The notes: generated from the sequence alone by a model not told the origin. 64,000 nucleotides of DNA from Nothopassalora personata (GCA_033816765.1 CM066292.1:2728001-2792000); one strand, 5' to 3'. Shown: positions 10,831 through 22,550, numbered from the stretch's first letter. Numbers and translations are program-made.

Positions 10831-11807
10831 ATGGCGACCGCGCGACACTGCCCGTCATGTCTCTCCTCCATCTCGCGAACAGCCATCTCCCAAGCCCGAA
10901 CCTCAACACCCCAAACGCCCTCCTTCCTCCTCCCCTTCCACCAAGTCCGCACGGCAGTCCAATCCGCCAACGCAGCAAAATATAAACGAAAAGACCAGCC
11001 CGCAGCTCAACGCCGAAGGAAAGCAAAAAGCACATACGACACACCCGACTTGAAGGACGCAATCCAATTTAGCCTATTAGACGCAATGCGGTAAGCCTCC
11101 ATCCACCTTCAGAACCCATTACCACCCCCATCTAACATCATGATAGATACCTCCGCGCCGCCGAAGTAGGCCGCCCTCCCACCTCCTCCAAATACGAACT
11201 CCACGTGCGCCTCAAGACCCCCAAGAACGGCGCCGTAGTCCGCAACCGCCTACGACTCCCCCACCCCGTGAAGACAGATCTGCGAATCTGCGTAATAGCC
11301 CCTCCCGACAGCAAAGAGGGCAAAGCCGCCCGCGACGCAGGCGCCTCCTTAGTAGGCGAAGACGAGATTTTCGCCGCAATCAAAGACGGCCAAATAAATT
11401 TCGACCGCTGCATCTGCCACGTCGATTCCCTCCCCAAACTCGCCAAGGCCGGTGTAGCGCGGATCTTGGGGCCAAGGGGGTTGATGCCTTCGGCGAAGAC
11501 GGGGACGGTCGTCAAAAATGTCGGAGACTCGGTCAAAGATATGGTGGGTGGGAGTGAGTACCGAGAGAGAGCGGGAGTTGTGAGGATGGCGGTGGGACAG
11601 TTGGGATTCACGCCGGAGGAGATGCAGAGGAATATTAGAGCTTTTGTGGAGGGGTTGAGGAGGGATATCGTGGCGTTGCAGGATCGGATTAGTAAGGATA
11701 TACATGAGGTGGTGTTGAGCAGTACGAATGGACCGGGGATGAGTCTGAGTGGAGATTTTAGAGGGGCGGATAGCGTTGAGGCGAGGGAGTTGGCGCTGCC
11801 GGCATGA
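10831..11807 (+). CDS. MRPL1: Mitochondrial large-subunit ribosomal protein L1 (uL1m)
   Basis: Two exons (10831-11090 and 11147-11807) flank a 56-nt intron (GTAAGC...TAG), giving 306 residues. The first ATG is at 10831. The N-terminus is Arg/Ser/Thr-rich with few acids, as expected for a mitochondrial presequence, and is followed by a basic linker (KYKRKDQPAAQRRRKAKS). The L1 fold is clear from FDRCICHVDSLPKLAKAGV and the signature LGPRGLMPSAKTGTV, which binds 23S-type rRNA in the L1 stalk. VEGLRRDIVAL and SSTNGPGMSL close the domain. It acts in the mitochondrial ribosome matrix side. The codon frame is coherent through the predicted splice. Confidence 0.92.
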
Positions 11808-12029
11808 GAGGTGATCAGGCGGAGAGAGGCTGAGGAAGGCTGGAAGAAGATTGTATGTATAAATCGCCTGTACAGTGCAGACGGAGAGAAAGAGCATGAA
11901 CGAGAGTACGCTTGGCAATAGCCCGCAAGTGATATGCAAAACAAGGCTCCAGCTTCATGAGTACTCATCTTCAGGCCTACTTTCAAGTTGACAGAAGGCC
12001 ATTGACCGTCATCCAGCCGATCACAAAGC

Positions 12030-14319
12030 CTACTTTTGCAGAACAGATCTTACAACCTCGTCCATGTATGTGGCACAAGTGTCGCTCGCCATGCTCGTGT
12101 CAGCATCTGCCGACTCGGACGAGGCCGCTGTCACTTCCTTCGTAGGCTCTGACGTGTCCTTGCTCTTGGTCTCGTCAGGCTTCTTCTTGTCCTTACTCTC
12201 GGGCCCAGCAGGTTTCTTGTGGTCCCTGCCCCTGGCCTCAGCGGAATTCTCGTCCCGATGATGCAGCTCAAGTCGCATGCCGGGATCCTTAGAGAACAGT
12301 CGCAAACCCGCGCCACACGCGGCGGTCCATGTCACTTCGTTCGGAGATGAGTACATGATGTACTTTCCCTTTGCCTTTCCTTGCCCTTTGCCGTCTTTGT
12401 CCTCTTCCTTCCTTTCGTCTTCGTCTTCGTTGTCGTCATCCTTTTCCTTTTCCTTCGAGGTCGTGGTCTTCGTTTTGGCTTCAGCGACCTTCTTGCTTAT
12501 TGCCGGGTCCATGATCTGCAACTTTGCATGAGCTTCGCCGTAGTTCTTGGCAAGCTTCAGCAGCCTCGGCTGATGGGACGGATTCCTGACCACATCCTCC
12601 ACGCTCCAACCGTGGTGTTGCTCATCCCCATCTTCCTCTACCCATGGCTTGCGGACCTGTGCCGAAACTTTCACCAGGACTTCGTAGAATCCCGGCTGCA
12701 GCTACACGGGAGTTTTGATGGAGTTCCAACACCCGAATGCAAGCCCGTGGGCATCGGAGGTCGCTGCCTGCGCCACGTTTCGATGGTCTGAGCTATTTCT
12801 CCCCAAGGCTGTCTGTTTGTTGTCAGTCAAAGATAATTCGGGCTACTGCGCCGCACTTGCCGTATTTGAAGCAATCGTGTTTTTCTCGTCCGCCAGTGTT
12901 TAAAGTAATAATATTCGAAAATGCCGTCTATAGTATAAGCATGGTTTGTCGTTAGCCCTTTCCGATTGTGCGCCATGCCTTCGCTAGGTGTATCGATCCC
13001 GTAGTGGTACTCGCCATTTCCGCGATGTAGCCGTTACCAGAAAGCATCGTTGTCCTTGAGACTGAAGGTATGCAGCACAGTGCCTACGCCGCCGGTCATG
13101 TCTTCCAGACCCTCGAAACTCCAGCCACCTTTGATAGCCGAGGAGACGCCATGCAGCTTCGCGTAAGCTTTCTGAGAAGTGACAACCAGGTGTAATTAGT
13201 TCCTGTGGATTTCTCCGAAGTAAAATGCCCCAGTTCGTGTCAAGTGGGCCTTGTCACACGCCTCCGCTGCTGGTGTGTATCTGCCGCCGTCATGTTTGTA
13301 TGCCCTGCTCTTTGTGTATTCTCTTGCCGAGAGGTATAGATGGTCGTCCACGACCATGTACATTCACGCCCCATCGCGATAGAAGACGAAGCCGTACCCA
13401 CCTACATCTTGATCCCAAGCAACGCAGATCTTGCTTAGTTGATTATTTCGACTACTCAGAATGCCAATTGCGGCGATCCACCAGCAGTCACCAAGATTGC
13501 CCTGATCTATTTCAGACGAACTGAAGTCCGGAAAAACATAGTGTTCGGTCAGACTGCTCTCGAGTCTTACCAAAAGGAGCTTTCCAAGGTAGGCTGCCAC
13601 ACAAAATGTTGATAGTTTTCGACAAAGCAGACCACCAAGCCATGCCAGAACAGCCCCAAATGCAGCAAAGCTGAAATAGCAGCTGATAGTAACAATCTAG
13701 GCTCTCATCCATGCTTGAAAGCGATGCCGGACCTTATCGCTGGCAGCAAGCTCGCGCTGGACTTGTGGCAGGTTACTTTTTGTTGCGTGCAACGCAAAGG
13801 AAGGACTCTTCACGACGTCGGTCAGCCTGCGAGCCGTGCTTGGGTGGTCATATCGATTCTGACACGAAGAACCGTCGTCTGAGCTATGTGATTTCTTCAA
13901 TCGACCTCGCCTGGCTGGTGATCCATGATATGAGCGTCTAACGTGAGTCTGCTTCGTTGATTCATCTTCGCTCGACGAAGCTTATGATGGGGTTTTCAGG
14001 ATCGGGCACTACTAAGCCACTCAGACATATTTGATCCTATCCTCTCCACCAGTCCACCATGCAGATGCCAGGTCTCACATGACGTCGAAGTCCAGGTCAG
14101 TGAACTTTTGGTTGTTCAGCTTTGAATCTTGCACGATGTCTAAAACCCTTTGTGTACAGGCGCGTCTGGCAGCTGCGTGGCTCCCGGCATCTTATCCCCC
14201 GGGTTGAATATACGTGGAATGAAACCTAGTTTCTGCGAATTGAAGCTGCTCCAGAACTGATCGAGCGCAGTCTGGGGCTCTTCAAGCTGTTTATGTAGTT
14301 CAACTTCCTGTTTGACCAT
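12030..14319 (-). pseudogene. Broken calpain-family cysteine protease gene
   Basis: Pieces of one large fungal calpain lie in order on the minus strand. The start is MVKQEVELHKQLEEP (ATG 14319), then FTDLDFDVM, a link-like RRLTDVVKSPSFAL, and the protease core QGNLGDCWWIAA with the active-site Cys codon at 13484-13486. These are followed by YGFVFYRDG, VVDDHLYLSARE, KAYAKLHGVSSAIKGGWSFE, EDMTGGV and GLTTNHAYTI with the active-site His codon near 12941. The tail matches the C-terminal beta-sandwich (FYEVLVKVSAQVRKPW, SVEDVVRNP), ending in a long Lys/Glu-rich stretch. The frame is destroyed by stops at 13364-13366 (where Trp is expected), 13034-13036 and 12702-12704 (TAG where CAG would fit), plus a one-base loss just before KAYAKLHG. 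The Asn motif NPWG appears only as QPWG. No working protease can be made from it. Confidence 0.82.
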
Positions 14320-15471
14320 GACTGTGGACTGTCGAAATCTTGCTGGTGAGGGCTAATTCAATGATGCTTGCCATGTCGTTGAAGCAAGCAATCCTTGAGA
14401 AGACGCATAGGGCGAAAATTGTCAGCATCCACTCTGGCATCCGTGAATACTGCTAGCAAGGCTTCACGCGGATAGGTACAAGTCCACACGCGACTCTAGC
14501 TGATCGCCAATTTGGCGTGACCAGAGGATCCAATTGGCAAGTGGAAAGCGCCTGGAGCTTTGCATGCTGCTGACTTGCTACTAATTCGGATAATCTGTGG
14601 GATGGGATGTCTTAAGGATGAGCTACCTATATGCTGCTCCGAGTTGAGAGCTTTGTCCAGCGATTCGAGCTCGGCTCTCGACAGCTGCTATATACCATCT
14701 GTAAAGGATGGAAATCTCCAGTTGCGCATGAGTGCAATGTGCGTGGAATAATGTGAAGTCGTCCCGGACGTCGCGTCTCAAAATCACGCCGAGCACCAAA
14801 GTTTCAGGCATCATCCAGTGCTTGGGTTGCTGCGAAGTATACCACTAGGAAGATGGCAACATCATCTTCACTGACATAGACCCGCTCACGATTAGGCGGT
14901 GTGATTGCACTGGCGCTCGAAACAATGTCCGATCCGTCGGGGAGACCAATAGTTCAGGTCGTGTCAGGATCGACATTTTTGGCTGCAACAACATCCATTC
15001 GCAATATAACAAGTCCAGACTTACCTCCCGGACAGTTGTGCATCTGTCGATGTCAGTCAGGTTCAAGTCCGACGCACTGATACTGACCATTCGTCTGGGT
15101 TCTCAACAAGGATGATTTCTTGGTTTTCGGGTATCGTATCGTGCACGCCCACCACCAGAACAAAAGACAAAAGCTCATTCATGATGCACGTGCCCAGTCC
15201 TCGCCCAGCATAATACAAGCAGTAGTAACACTTCCCAATCCCGCTTCCTGAACTCCATATCCCATGCAATGCAGCATCATCTTCTATCGCCCGCTAGGCA
15301 TTCAAGGTCCAGCTTTGTTTGCCAGCCGTCGTGGTCGTGCTCATCTCCATCGCAAGCTCTTGACATAGCTCATATCTCACACCTCGCTCCACTCCATCAT
15401 CTCCACAAATCCATCTGACTCTGCCAGTGCATAAACCGCACTCTCGCATGAGCAAACCTTACCGGACGACT
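14320..15471. other. Interval with possible multi-exon relic (minus strand)
   Basis: A minus-strand frame at 15063-15269 reads MNELLSFVLVVGVHDTIP and ILVENPDEW, ends at a plausible GTCAGT donor, and is followed by further GT/AG pairs around 15010-15060. The downstream reading (GLPDGSDIVSSASAITPP, RERVYVSEDDVAIF) is broken by a stop. It looks like a degraded spliced gene of unknown family. The rest, 14320-14840, shows nothing convincing. Confidence 0.35.
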
Positions 15472-17319
15472 CTATCGCCAAAGATTATGTTTGCTGCCTC
15501 TCCTCTCATGGGTCGAGCTTCCACCCAGAGCATTTGGAGGCTTTAGCCAGCCGCCTCCCCAAGCTTCGCGCTCACTCGCGGTGCTGCCCCAGCGTTGGTG
15601 ACCACGTGGAGCAGCACCATCGGAGGTCATGGGCCGCGGAACCTCTTCTTGCGGCACAGCCAGGAAGCCGCCAAAGCCGTTGCCGACTATGACTGACTTG
15701 CGTGCCTCGCCGCCAAAGCCACCTTGTGCCCATTGTGGTCCTAGACCACGGCCTGCTGAGTAGGCGGATAAGGGTCGACCACCTGTCAGGCTGCCACTCC
15801 TGTCACGGCCAGGTGCGGGAGAAGCGATGGAGGTGAAGACCCATTCGAGTTCGTCAATGCCTTTGCTGAAGACTTCTAGGGTCTGATTGAAGCCGCCGCC
15901 ATTGAGTGAGGCGCCAAATGGGTTAGGTGGCTTTTGCGATCCCGTGGCGTTGCTCGCTCGGAGAGAGTCGCGAGAAAAGCTGCCGCCGCCGGCAAAAGGA
16001 AGTGGAGGGAGGAGAAGTAAATCGGGGAAGTTCGTGTCGCGCACGTAGAGGGTTTTAAGACCTCGGAGAGCATTCTGGTGGAGGGATGAGGCGAGGTAGG
16101 AGTAGTACGATTCTGCTGGTCGTTGCAAGCCATGTACTTCATCGCTGCTTGTGATTTCGAAGTGGAGGGTCTTGAGAGAAATCGATGTGAGCGGAGGGAG
16201 TTGCTGCGCTGTCAGGGACAGTGGCTTTGACACTGTCTCGATGATAGCCAGGTGTCCTAGCGAGCTCGCGGCCCACAAGACTTGATGTAGATCCTGCACA
16301 GTGACCCCAGTACCTTCCAATGTCAGTGAGAAGAGCATCTCCCTGACGTGCGGCGCCTGCAGCCATCCATCTATTCCTTGTGCAGTGATATTGGGGATAT
16401 TCCGCAGCTTCAGCAGTTGCAAGGGAGGGAAGTCCGGGAGTTGGGCAGGTACTGGCTGAAAGATGGTATCATCGATCCACTCCATGCCCGACAGCGTAAG
16501 CTCATGCAGCGTCGGTAAGCTCGCAAGAACGATTCGCAGGGTAGCAGGCTCGACCGAGAGGTTGGTAAGATCCAGCATTTGAATGGCCTGCCAATGCCTG
16601 TGTGCCAGCAGCTCTAGTGCATCCTCTGCGCCTGCTCGATAGCTCATCTTCCTGATATCCGGACACCGTGCCTGCAGCTCATGCCTCAAGGCCAGACAGC
16701 TTGGATCTCCCGAGTAGAAACCATCCGGCAGATCGACGTATCTCAGATTGGGCAATGCCGACACTGTCCGCGCCAGGTCTCCCTTGGCAGTCTCTCGCGT
16801 CATATATGAAAGCTTCAAGAACATTGTCTGTGAGGCCAGATTCGGCTGCTCTCGCACAGTCCTGCATAGCAGCTGCAACCTGATGGTTGGCACGTCCACC
16901 GGCTCGATCGCGCTCTTGTTCCGGAAATGTCCCTTAGCCTTCTTCCTTCTCTCAGCTAGGATCTCTTCTAGCGCACAGTAGTGAACCGCGTCTATGCGCA
17001 CGCTGCCATACAGCAGTCCTTGTGCAACTGCATACCACTTCCGACATGTTTGAGCACATTTCGATATGTCTCGTAGATCGCAGAGCATGCAGCCATCGCC
17101 GAGCTGTGAAGCCTCGCATGCTTCGTATGTGAAGTCGAGTGAATGCGGGCAGACGTAGGAGAAGATGTTGGCAAGTACTTTGTCTGGGAGTCGTTTCGAG
17201 TAGTCGGGTCCGCTGCGGTATTGGATCCTTGGCGGTGAGTACGAACCCAAGTGGGCAGGGGGCTGTGGGCTCTGTTCCTTCAGGCGCGACCTGGAGCGGA
17301 AGTGCTTTAATAAGCCCAT
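15472..17319 (-). CDS. F-box protein with leucine-rich-repeat-like region
   Basis: A single exon of 615 residues. The frame is open further upstream, but the first in-frame ATG is at 17319 (MGLLKHFRSRSRLKEQ). An F-box lies at about residues 43-110: YSKRLPDKVLANIFSYVCPH, then a Cys-rich insert (CEASQLGDGCMLCDLRDISK) and CAQTCRKWYAVAQGLLYGSV. The middle, about 145-430, is a run of Leu-spaced segments such as LRYVDLP, IQMLDLTNLSVEPATL, LHELTLSGMEW and LQLLKLRNIPNITAQG, which fits degenerate LRRs. The last 170 residues are Gly/Ser-rich and probably disordered. F-box proteins recruit targets to SCF ubiquitin ligases through Skp1; the target is unknown. Confidence 0.85.
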   Translation of the reverse strand: MGLLKHFRSRSRLKEQSPQPPAHLGSYSPPRIQYRSGPDYSKRLPDKVLANIFSYVCPHSLDFTYEACEASQLGDGCMLCDLRDISKCAQTCRKWYAVAQGLLYGSVRIDAVHYCALEEILAERRKKAKGHFRNKSAIEPVDVPTIRLQLLCRTVREQPNLASQTMFLKLSYMTRETAKGDLARTVSALPNLRYVDLPDGFYSGDPSCLALRHELQARCPDIRKMSYRAGAEDALELLAHRHWQAIQMLDLTNLSVEPATLRIVLASLPTLHELTLSGMEWIDDTIFQPVPAQLPDFPPLQLLKLRNIPNITAQGIDGWLQAPHVREMLFSLTLEGTGVTVQDLHQVLWAASSLGHLAIIETVSKPLSLTAQQLPPLTSISLKTLHFEITSSDEVHGLQRPAESYYSYLASSLHQNALRGLKTLYVRDTNFPDLLLLPPLPFAGGGSFSRDSLRASNATGSQKPPNPFGASLNGGGFNQTLEVFSKGIDELEWVFTSIASPAPGRDRSGSLTGGRPLSAYSAGRGLGPQWAQGGFGGEARKSVIVGNGFGGFLAVPQEEVPRPMTSDGAAPRGHQRWGSTASEREAWGGGWLKPPNALGGSSTHERRGSKHNLWR

Positions 17320-18051
17320 CTTGGGAGCGTGTGAGCGTGTCCAGCTGGCGGGTGGTGTGGGAGGGGATTGGGGTCGGTATAGGAGGTGTTGCTGGGTGGT
17401 GTATTGGCTTGAGCGGCAGTGCACTATTCACGTTCCCCTCGCTTTGAAAGAGGAGCACGCAGGGTCTAAAATGCCTGTCTCCTGAAGCACCAGCGAAACA
17501 AAGCACCATCCGATGTCAGCGCTCATCTCCTCCATTGCCGCCGATCAGCCTCAGCCAGCAAATATTGCGTGCCACCTCTGCAAGCGTGGCGACACATCGT
17601 TTACATGTGGTGCTCTGTGGTATCATCACTTGCGCAACCGCTGGAGACGTTGATTAGCACGACTTAGGCTTGGGCCTAGATGACAGCGTACGAGACTGCG
17701 GCCTGACACCAGATGCTGCGACATGCTGAGGCTTGTTAAGGCTTGCCGCGTCTGCCAGATCAACTAAGATCCAACAGCCTGACTTCGTGCTTCTGTCCGG
17801 GGCACCACGACAAGCACACAACTGTCCGGGTAGTTGACTTATACCCTTGGGCTACAGCGACATGGACCGCAAATGAAAGGAGGCTTCTCCGCAGGGGTAG
17901 TGGTTGCTGAAGTCGCTGGAGCTCATGCGCTTCGAGGGAACACGATCCTCGTCCCCTCGTGAACTGCGTTGAGAGATGGCTCCTTCAAGGTGGTTGAGCG
18001 GAAACTCTTTATCACAGACTGTATGTATTCCAGGTCTAGATTGCGTCCATC
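17320..18051. other. Gap upstream of F-box gene
   Basis: About 730 bases that should hold the F-box promoter and leader and the sulfatase 3' UTR. No gene, repeat or RNA was recognised. Confidence 0.5.
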
Positions 18052-19980
18052 TCACATCGCCTTGACCTCCCTCGTAAACCTTGGAATCTGCTTCCTAAAC
18101 TTCTCCGGCTCATCCCTCGCCCCCTCCTTCCAGTACTCATACTCCATCCACGCATCCTCCGGCATCTGCTCCTCCATAGCAGCAATCCACTGTCCCAATG
18201 CTGGCGCCAACGGAATAACTCCACACTCCAGGACATACTGATCCCACATCTTGATCATCTTCTCCAGACGTTTCGGATCCTGCTCTGCCAAATCGTTGAC
18301 CTCACCAGGATCCTTCGCGAGATTATACATCTGCCACTTCTCTGGACCTTTCGGCTTAGGAATGAAGACGATCTTCCAATCACCGCAGCGGACGGCGGCG
18401 CGGCCGCAGGTTTCCCAGCCGTTGATGAAGTCTGTGGGATGCACTGAGGGTGCTGTGCCGTTGACGTAGGGGACCATGCTCTTGCCGCGCATGGAAACGA
18501 CTTTGCGGCCTTGATAGTGTGGAGCAGGATGCTTAACGCCGGCCATTTCTAGGATCGTGGGAGCGAGGTCCATGACGGTGCTGAAAGTGCTGGTGATGCT
18601 GGCTTTCTCATTGCTGACATGCGCTTCAGAGTCTTTCACCTCAATCGGGCCAGAGGTCATAGCTTCACCATCGGCGCGAACGTTCATGCCAGTAGGAAAC
18701 TTGGCCAAGAAAGGCACGCGCACACCGCCTTCGGTCGTGAAGGCCTTGTACAGCCTGCTCGGGGCAGTAGCGGCTTGTGCCCACCTTGGTCCGTACCAGA
18801 TAAAGCTATTGCCACGACCGAGGTTCTCAAGCGAGTTATTGTAGTACTTCTCCAAATGTCCCAACATCGTACTCTGCACGATCGGGTACGCTTCATAAGC
18901 AGCACCCTCTGCGCCGTTGTCCGACATGAAGCACACGAAAGTGTTGTCCAGCTCGCCAGTCTCTTCCAAGTATTTGACGACCTTGCCAACATTGTCATCG
19001 ATGCACTCAACCATCGCAGCGAAAACCTCCATAGACTTGCAAGATTTCTCCTTCTGCTCTGGTGTCAGATCTTTCCATTCTTTCACCTCATCTGCCACAA
19101 CTGGATGCGGCACAACATCTTCCGCGCACAAGCCCATCTCTTTCATCCTCTGTAGACGCTTCTCGCGAAGTACATCCGGACCATCATTGTAAACGCCCTC
19201 GTAGTGCTCGATGTACTCGTCGGGCGCTTGGAGTGGCCAGTGCGGAGCTGTGAAAGGGTAGTATGCGAAAAATGGGCGCTCGTCTTTCGACTCTGTGCGA
19301 TCCTTCAGGTACTGTAGCATCTTGTTGCCGTACCCATCGCTGCTGTACCACCCTTCCGGCAGTTTCCTTACATACTCATCATCCTCGGCATGCAGAGCGA
19401 TGAAAGACATGGTCATGAACTCTGGAATCTTGTCCGTGCCCTCAAGCTGCGGCTCGTACGCATAGTGGTTCGAACATGCAGGCAGATGGGCAAAGCTGCG
19501 CTCAAAGCCTCGCTGGGATGGGAAACGCTCTGGTGTCAGGCCCAAATGCCACTTCCCAGCCATCATGGTAAGGTACCCAGCATCACGCAGTATCTCGGGC
19601 AGCGTGACAACTCGCTCGTTCAGGTAGCCCTCGTATCCAGGCATACCACGCTGCGGTGCTGTTGACCAATACTTGATTTCACCCTCGGAGGGTGCATTCT
19701 GATCTGATCGATTTGTCCATTCGATGAGGTTACCCAGACCGGCGATATGGTGATCTGTACCTGTCATGATCATTGCCCTGCTGGGCGAACATGCTGCCGC
19801 AGCATGGAAGTCGGTAAATCGTAAGCCATTGCTGGCGAGTTTATCCAAGTTGGGTGTTCTGATCTCGCCGCCAAAGCAGCTTAGATCGCTCCAGCCTAGA
19901 TCATCCGCAACAATGACAAGGAAGTTCGGTCTCTTGTCTTTCGCGCCAGCGGTTCCGTTTGAAGCCTTTGATTCGCTCAT
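18052..19980 (-). CDS. Type I sulfatase (arylsulfatase)
   Basis: A single exon of 642 residues from the ATG at 19980. The alkaline-phosphatase fold starts with PNFLVIVADDLGWSDLSCFG, where D26 and D27 bind the metal. The sulfatase signature CSPSR (C64-R68) is intact; its Cys is the one converted to formylglycine, the catalytic nucleophile. GKWHLG follows at about 142-147 and the second metal-site segment CFMSDNGAEG at about 350. The protein has no obvious signal peptide (it opens MSESKASNGTAGAKDKRPNF), so a cytosolic enzyme taking imported sulfate esters is plausible. Fungi use such enzymes to gain sulfur from aryl or choline sulfates; the substrate is not determined. It is transcribed away from a sugar transporter. 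Confidence 0.9.
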   Translation of the reverse strand: MSESKASNGTAGAKDKRPNFLVIVADDLGWSDLSCFGGEIRTPNLDKLASNGLRFTDFHAAAACSPSRAMIMTGTDHHIAGLGNLIEWTNRSDQNAPSEGEIKYWSTAPQRGMPGYEGYLNERVVTLPEILRDAGYLTMMAGKWHLGLTPERFPSQRGFERSFAHLPACSNHYAYEPQLEGTDKIPEFMTMSFIALHAEDDEYVRKLPEGWYSSDGYGNKMLQYLKDRTESKDERPFFAYYPFTAPHWPLQAPDEYIEHYEGVYNDGPDVLREKRLQRMKEMGLCAEDVVPHPVVADEVKEWKDLTPEQKEKSCKSMEVFAAMVECIDDNVGKVVKYLEETGELDNTFVCFMSDNGAEGAAYEAYPIVQSTMLGHLEKYYNNSLENLGRGNSFIWYGPRWAQAATAPSRLYKAFTTEGGVRVPFLAKFPTGMNVRADGEAMTSGPIEVKDSEAHVSNEKASITSTFSTVMDLAPTILEMAGVKHPAPHYQGRKVVSMRGKSMVPYVNGTAPSVHPTDFINGWETCGRAAVRCGDWKIVFIPKPKGPEKWQMYNLAKDPGEVNDLAEQDPKRLEKMIKMWDQYVLECGVIPLAPALGQWIAAMEEQMPEDAWMEYEYWKEGARDEPEKFRKQIPRFTREVKAM

Positions 19981-20850
19981 GTTTGGTTCCGATAAGCATC
20001 AAATGCGCCTGAGGATGTAGGAGGGGTGTTAGCGATGTGAGGAAAGAGGAAGAGAGTCGTGATTGTCAGTGTGCAAGGTCGGGAGTAAACAATGCAGCAC
20101 GCGATCATTTCAATGGTTTCGTCCCGTCCTTGTACCTTGCATATACAGTACTGTATGTACCGTACCCCGCCAACATGGGTCCTGCTGTATCGCGACATCG
20201 TTCATTCGTACGGTGTTTCTCGTCACGATGTTACTGTAGTTCAAGTTCGAAGCGCGTTCTGCCACCGAATCCGCGGAATGCAGCACTGTGATGGACCAAT
20301 CTTTTGGAGAGCATCGTGACTGTTCTGGCTGATGTGATAGAGAAGTGTCTCGGGCCGAGGTGGAGCTGTTTAGCGGGAGATCGACGGAAAGCGTGACACA
20401 TGCTTGACGCGGATCACACGCTACTCCTTCTTGGCAACGACACCGAGAGATCGTGATTCTATCCACCGGAGAGCGGATAGAGCCCTGTTTGTATGTTTGC
20501 AGCCGTGAGTAAAATGTGAGGATCAGAAATGGCATCAACGAAACTACGAGTGCTCACGCCGAAGATGAACCAACCGTCGACACGTCGCGTGGTGCCAGGG
20601 TACTGCTATCAACATGTGCTCTTGAACCTGGATCATCGCAGTCTTCGAAGCCTGACCACCCTCCAAACTCTATAACTCACCCAATCGCCAGTCACTTGCT
20701 AGATTTTGATTCGCACGTGAGGTCCGACATATGGCTGGATCGTCATGTCGCAATGCGTCGAGGACGAACGGCGACTCTCCTAATTCTGAAACGCCTCTTG
20801 TACATGATCAACATTCGGCACAAACTTGCACCAGGACAGAACAGTCCACT
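19981..20850. other. Divergent intergenic region with a 14-bp palindrome
   Basis: About 870 bases separate the sulfatase and transporter start codons. A perfect 14-bp palindrome, ATACAGTACTGTAT, sits at 20143-20156; its 12-base core recurs at 44368-44379. No coding signal is convincing. Confidence 0.5.
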
Positions 20851-22550
20851 ATGACGAAGCTAGGCACCTTGAGGGCATACTACCTGGGCGCGGTGTGCTG
20901 CATTGGAGGCTTCTTGTGTGCGTGCCATACCGCTACAGATCCATGAGGACCATCTACTCACGTCGCGCGCAGTTGGCTACGATAGCGGCATTATCGGCGG
21001 CGTCCTAACGTTGGCATCCTTCCAGAACGACTATCGCTACGACAAGGATAGGAAGACCTTCGTGACCTCGCTTGCCGTCGCGCTCCAGCAGCTCGGTGCA
21101 TTCGTTGCGTGCTTTGCAATCTGGCCGATCACCCATCGATATGGACGAAAGTGGGCGATAAGCATCTGCTCACTAGTCTTCTGCATCGGCGCCTTGATTC
21201 AGACGATCAACACACATTCCAGGTCCGCGTTCTACGTGGCTCGCGTGATCGCTGGACTTGGACTTGGCGGCAGCTCCGTCGTTGTGCCCATGTTCAGTTC
21301 CGAGATGACACCCAAGCAGCTTCGTGGGCAGATCGGCAGCTTCTATCAGCTCATGTACACCTTAGGCATATTCACCAGTTACTGGATCGACTATGGAGTG
21401 GCGCAAGACATCTCGAAGACCGAGACCAGGCAGTGGCAGATACCCATAGGCCTGCAGCTGGTGCCGGCCGCCCTGTTAGGAATTGGCATGCTTACACTGA
21501 AGGAGTCGACCAGATGGCTCACGGCACGAGGTAGACATGTCGAAGCTTGGGATTCGCTAAAATGGATTCGTGCCAGTGACAGCGAGGAGACACGAGTCGA
21601 GATGGAAGAAATTCTGGCTGGTGTTGAGTACGAGATGCATGCCAAAGAAGGCTTCAGGATCATAGGTTAGTTCTTTGCAATAGGGATAGGTCTGGATGCT
21701 GACGAATGATAGAAATGGTGGACAAGCACAATTTCAAACGAACAGCTACAGCTGCTGCTGTCTTCACGGCACAGCAGGCGACCGGAGCCACCGCGTTTGC
21801 ATACTATGGGCCACAGTTTGTATACCATACACCCTCCATCTTACAGCGTGTACTGACCATGCCGATCAGATACTTCAAACTGCTCGTGGGCAGCAAAGGC
21901 AACACTGACCTCCTCCTGACCGCAATCTTCGGCGCCGTGAAAGTCGCTGCCTGTGGCACCTTCGTCCTCTTCGTAGCAGACAACGTCAATCGCCGCACAG
22001 TCTTGACCGGTGGCGCACTTTTCATGGCCGCATGTCAGATCTCGACTGCTGCTGTTCTAAAGACACATCCGCCACCAAAGAATGCCGATGTCACATCAGC
22101 CGGCATTGCCACCATCGCCCTAATCTACCTTTTCGTCATGGCCTACAACTTCTCATGGGGACCGCTACCATGGCCATACGTAGCCGAGATCTTCCCCACA
22201 AGAGTGCGTGAGCCGGGTATTGGAACTGGCGTGGCGTTCCAGTGGCTGTTCAATTGTAAGTCGCACACGAGCCGGCAGATCATGAGCCTACCTATTGATC
22301 CCTTACAGTTGTCTTCTCCCTTACAACACCATACATGATCGACAATATGGGCTGGGGAACGTTCCTCCTATGGGGTCTCTTCGACGTCGTCATCGCTGCC
22401 TACGCTTGGTTTGGCCTCATGGAGACACGAGGAAAGACGTTGGAAGAAATTGCAGGCCCGGTAGTAGGTAGAGCTGGGAGTGGTACTGACAGTATCATCG
22501 AAGATCGCGTGGATGGCAAAGCTCCGCATGCGTCTGTGAATAGTGCCTGA
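20851..22550 (+). CDS. MFS sugar/quinate-type transporter
   Basis: Five exons (20851-20917, 20973-21665, 21713-21815, 21870-22255, 22309-22550) with introns of 44-55 nt join in phase to 496 residues, normal for the sugar-porter family. The start MTKLGTLRAYYLGAVCCIGG leads straight into helix 1 and GYDSG. Family marks are RYGRKW after helix 2, RVIAGLGLGG, the loop-6 KESTRWL (a variant of PESPRWL), FTAQQATGATAFAYYGPQ in helix 7, NRRTVLTGG, WGPLPWPYVAEIFPTRVRE and the final ETRGKTLEE. It should carry a sugar or related polyol or acid across the plasma membrane by proton symport; the substrate cannot be told. Splice choices were made by keeping the conserved motifs in frame. Confidence 0.87.

Noticed and set aside
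15058..15069. Perfect B-box-like GGTTCAAGTCC
   Set aside because: No A box or cloverleaf can be built at the right distance; likely chance within a degraded coding region.
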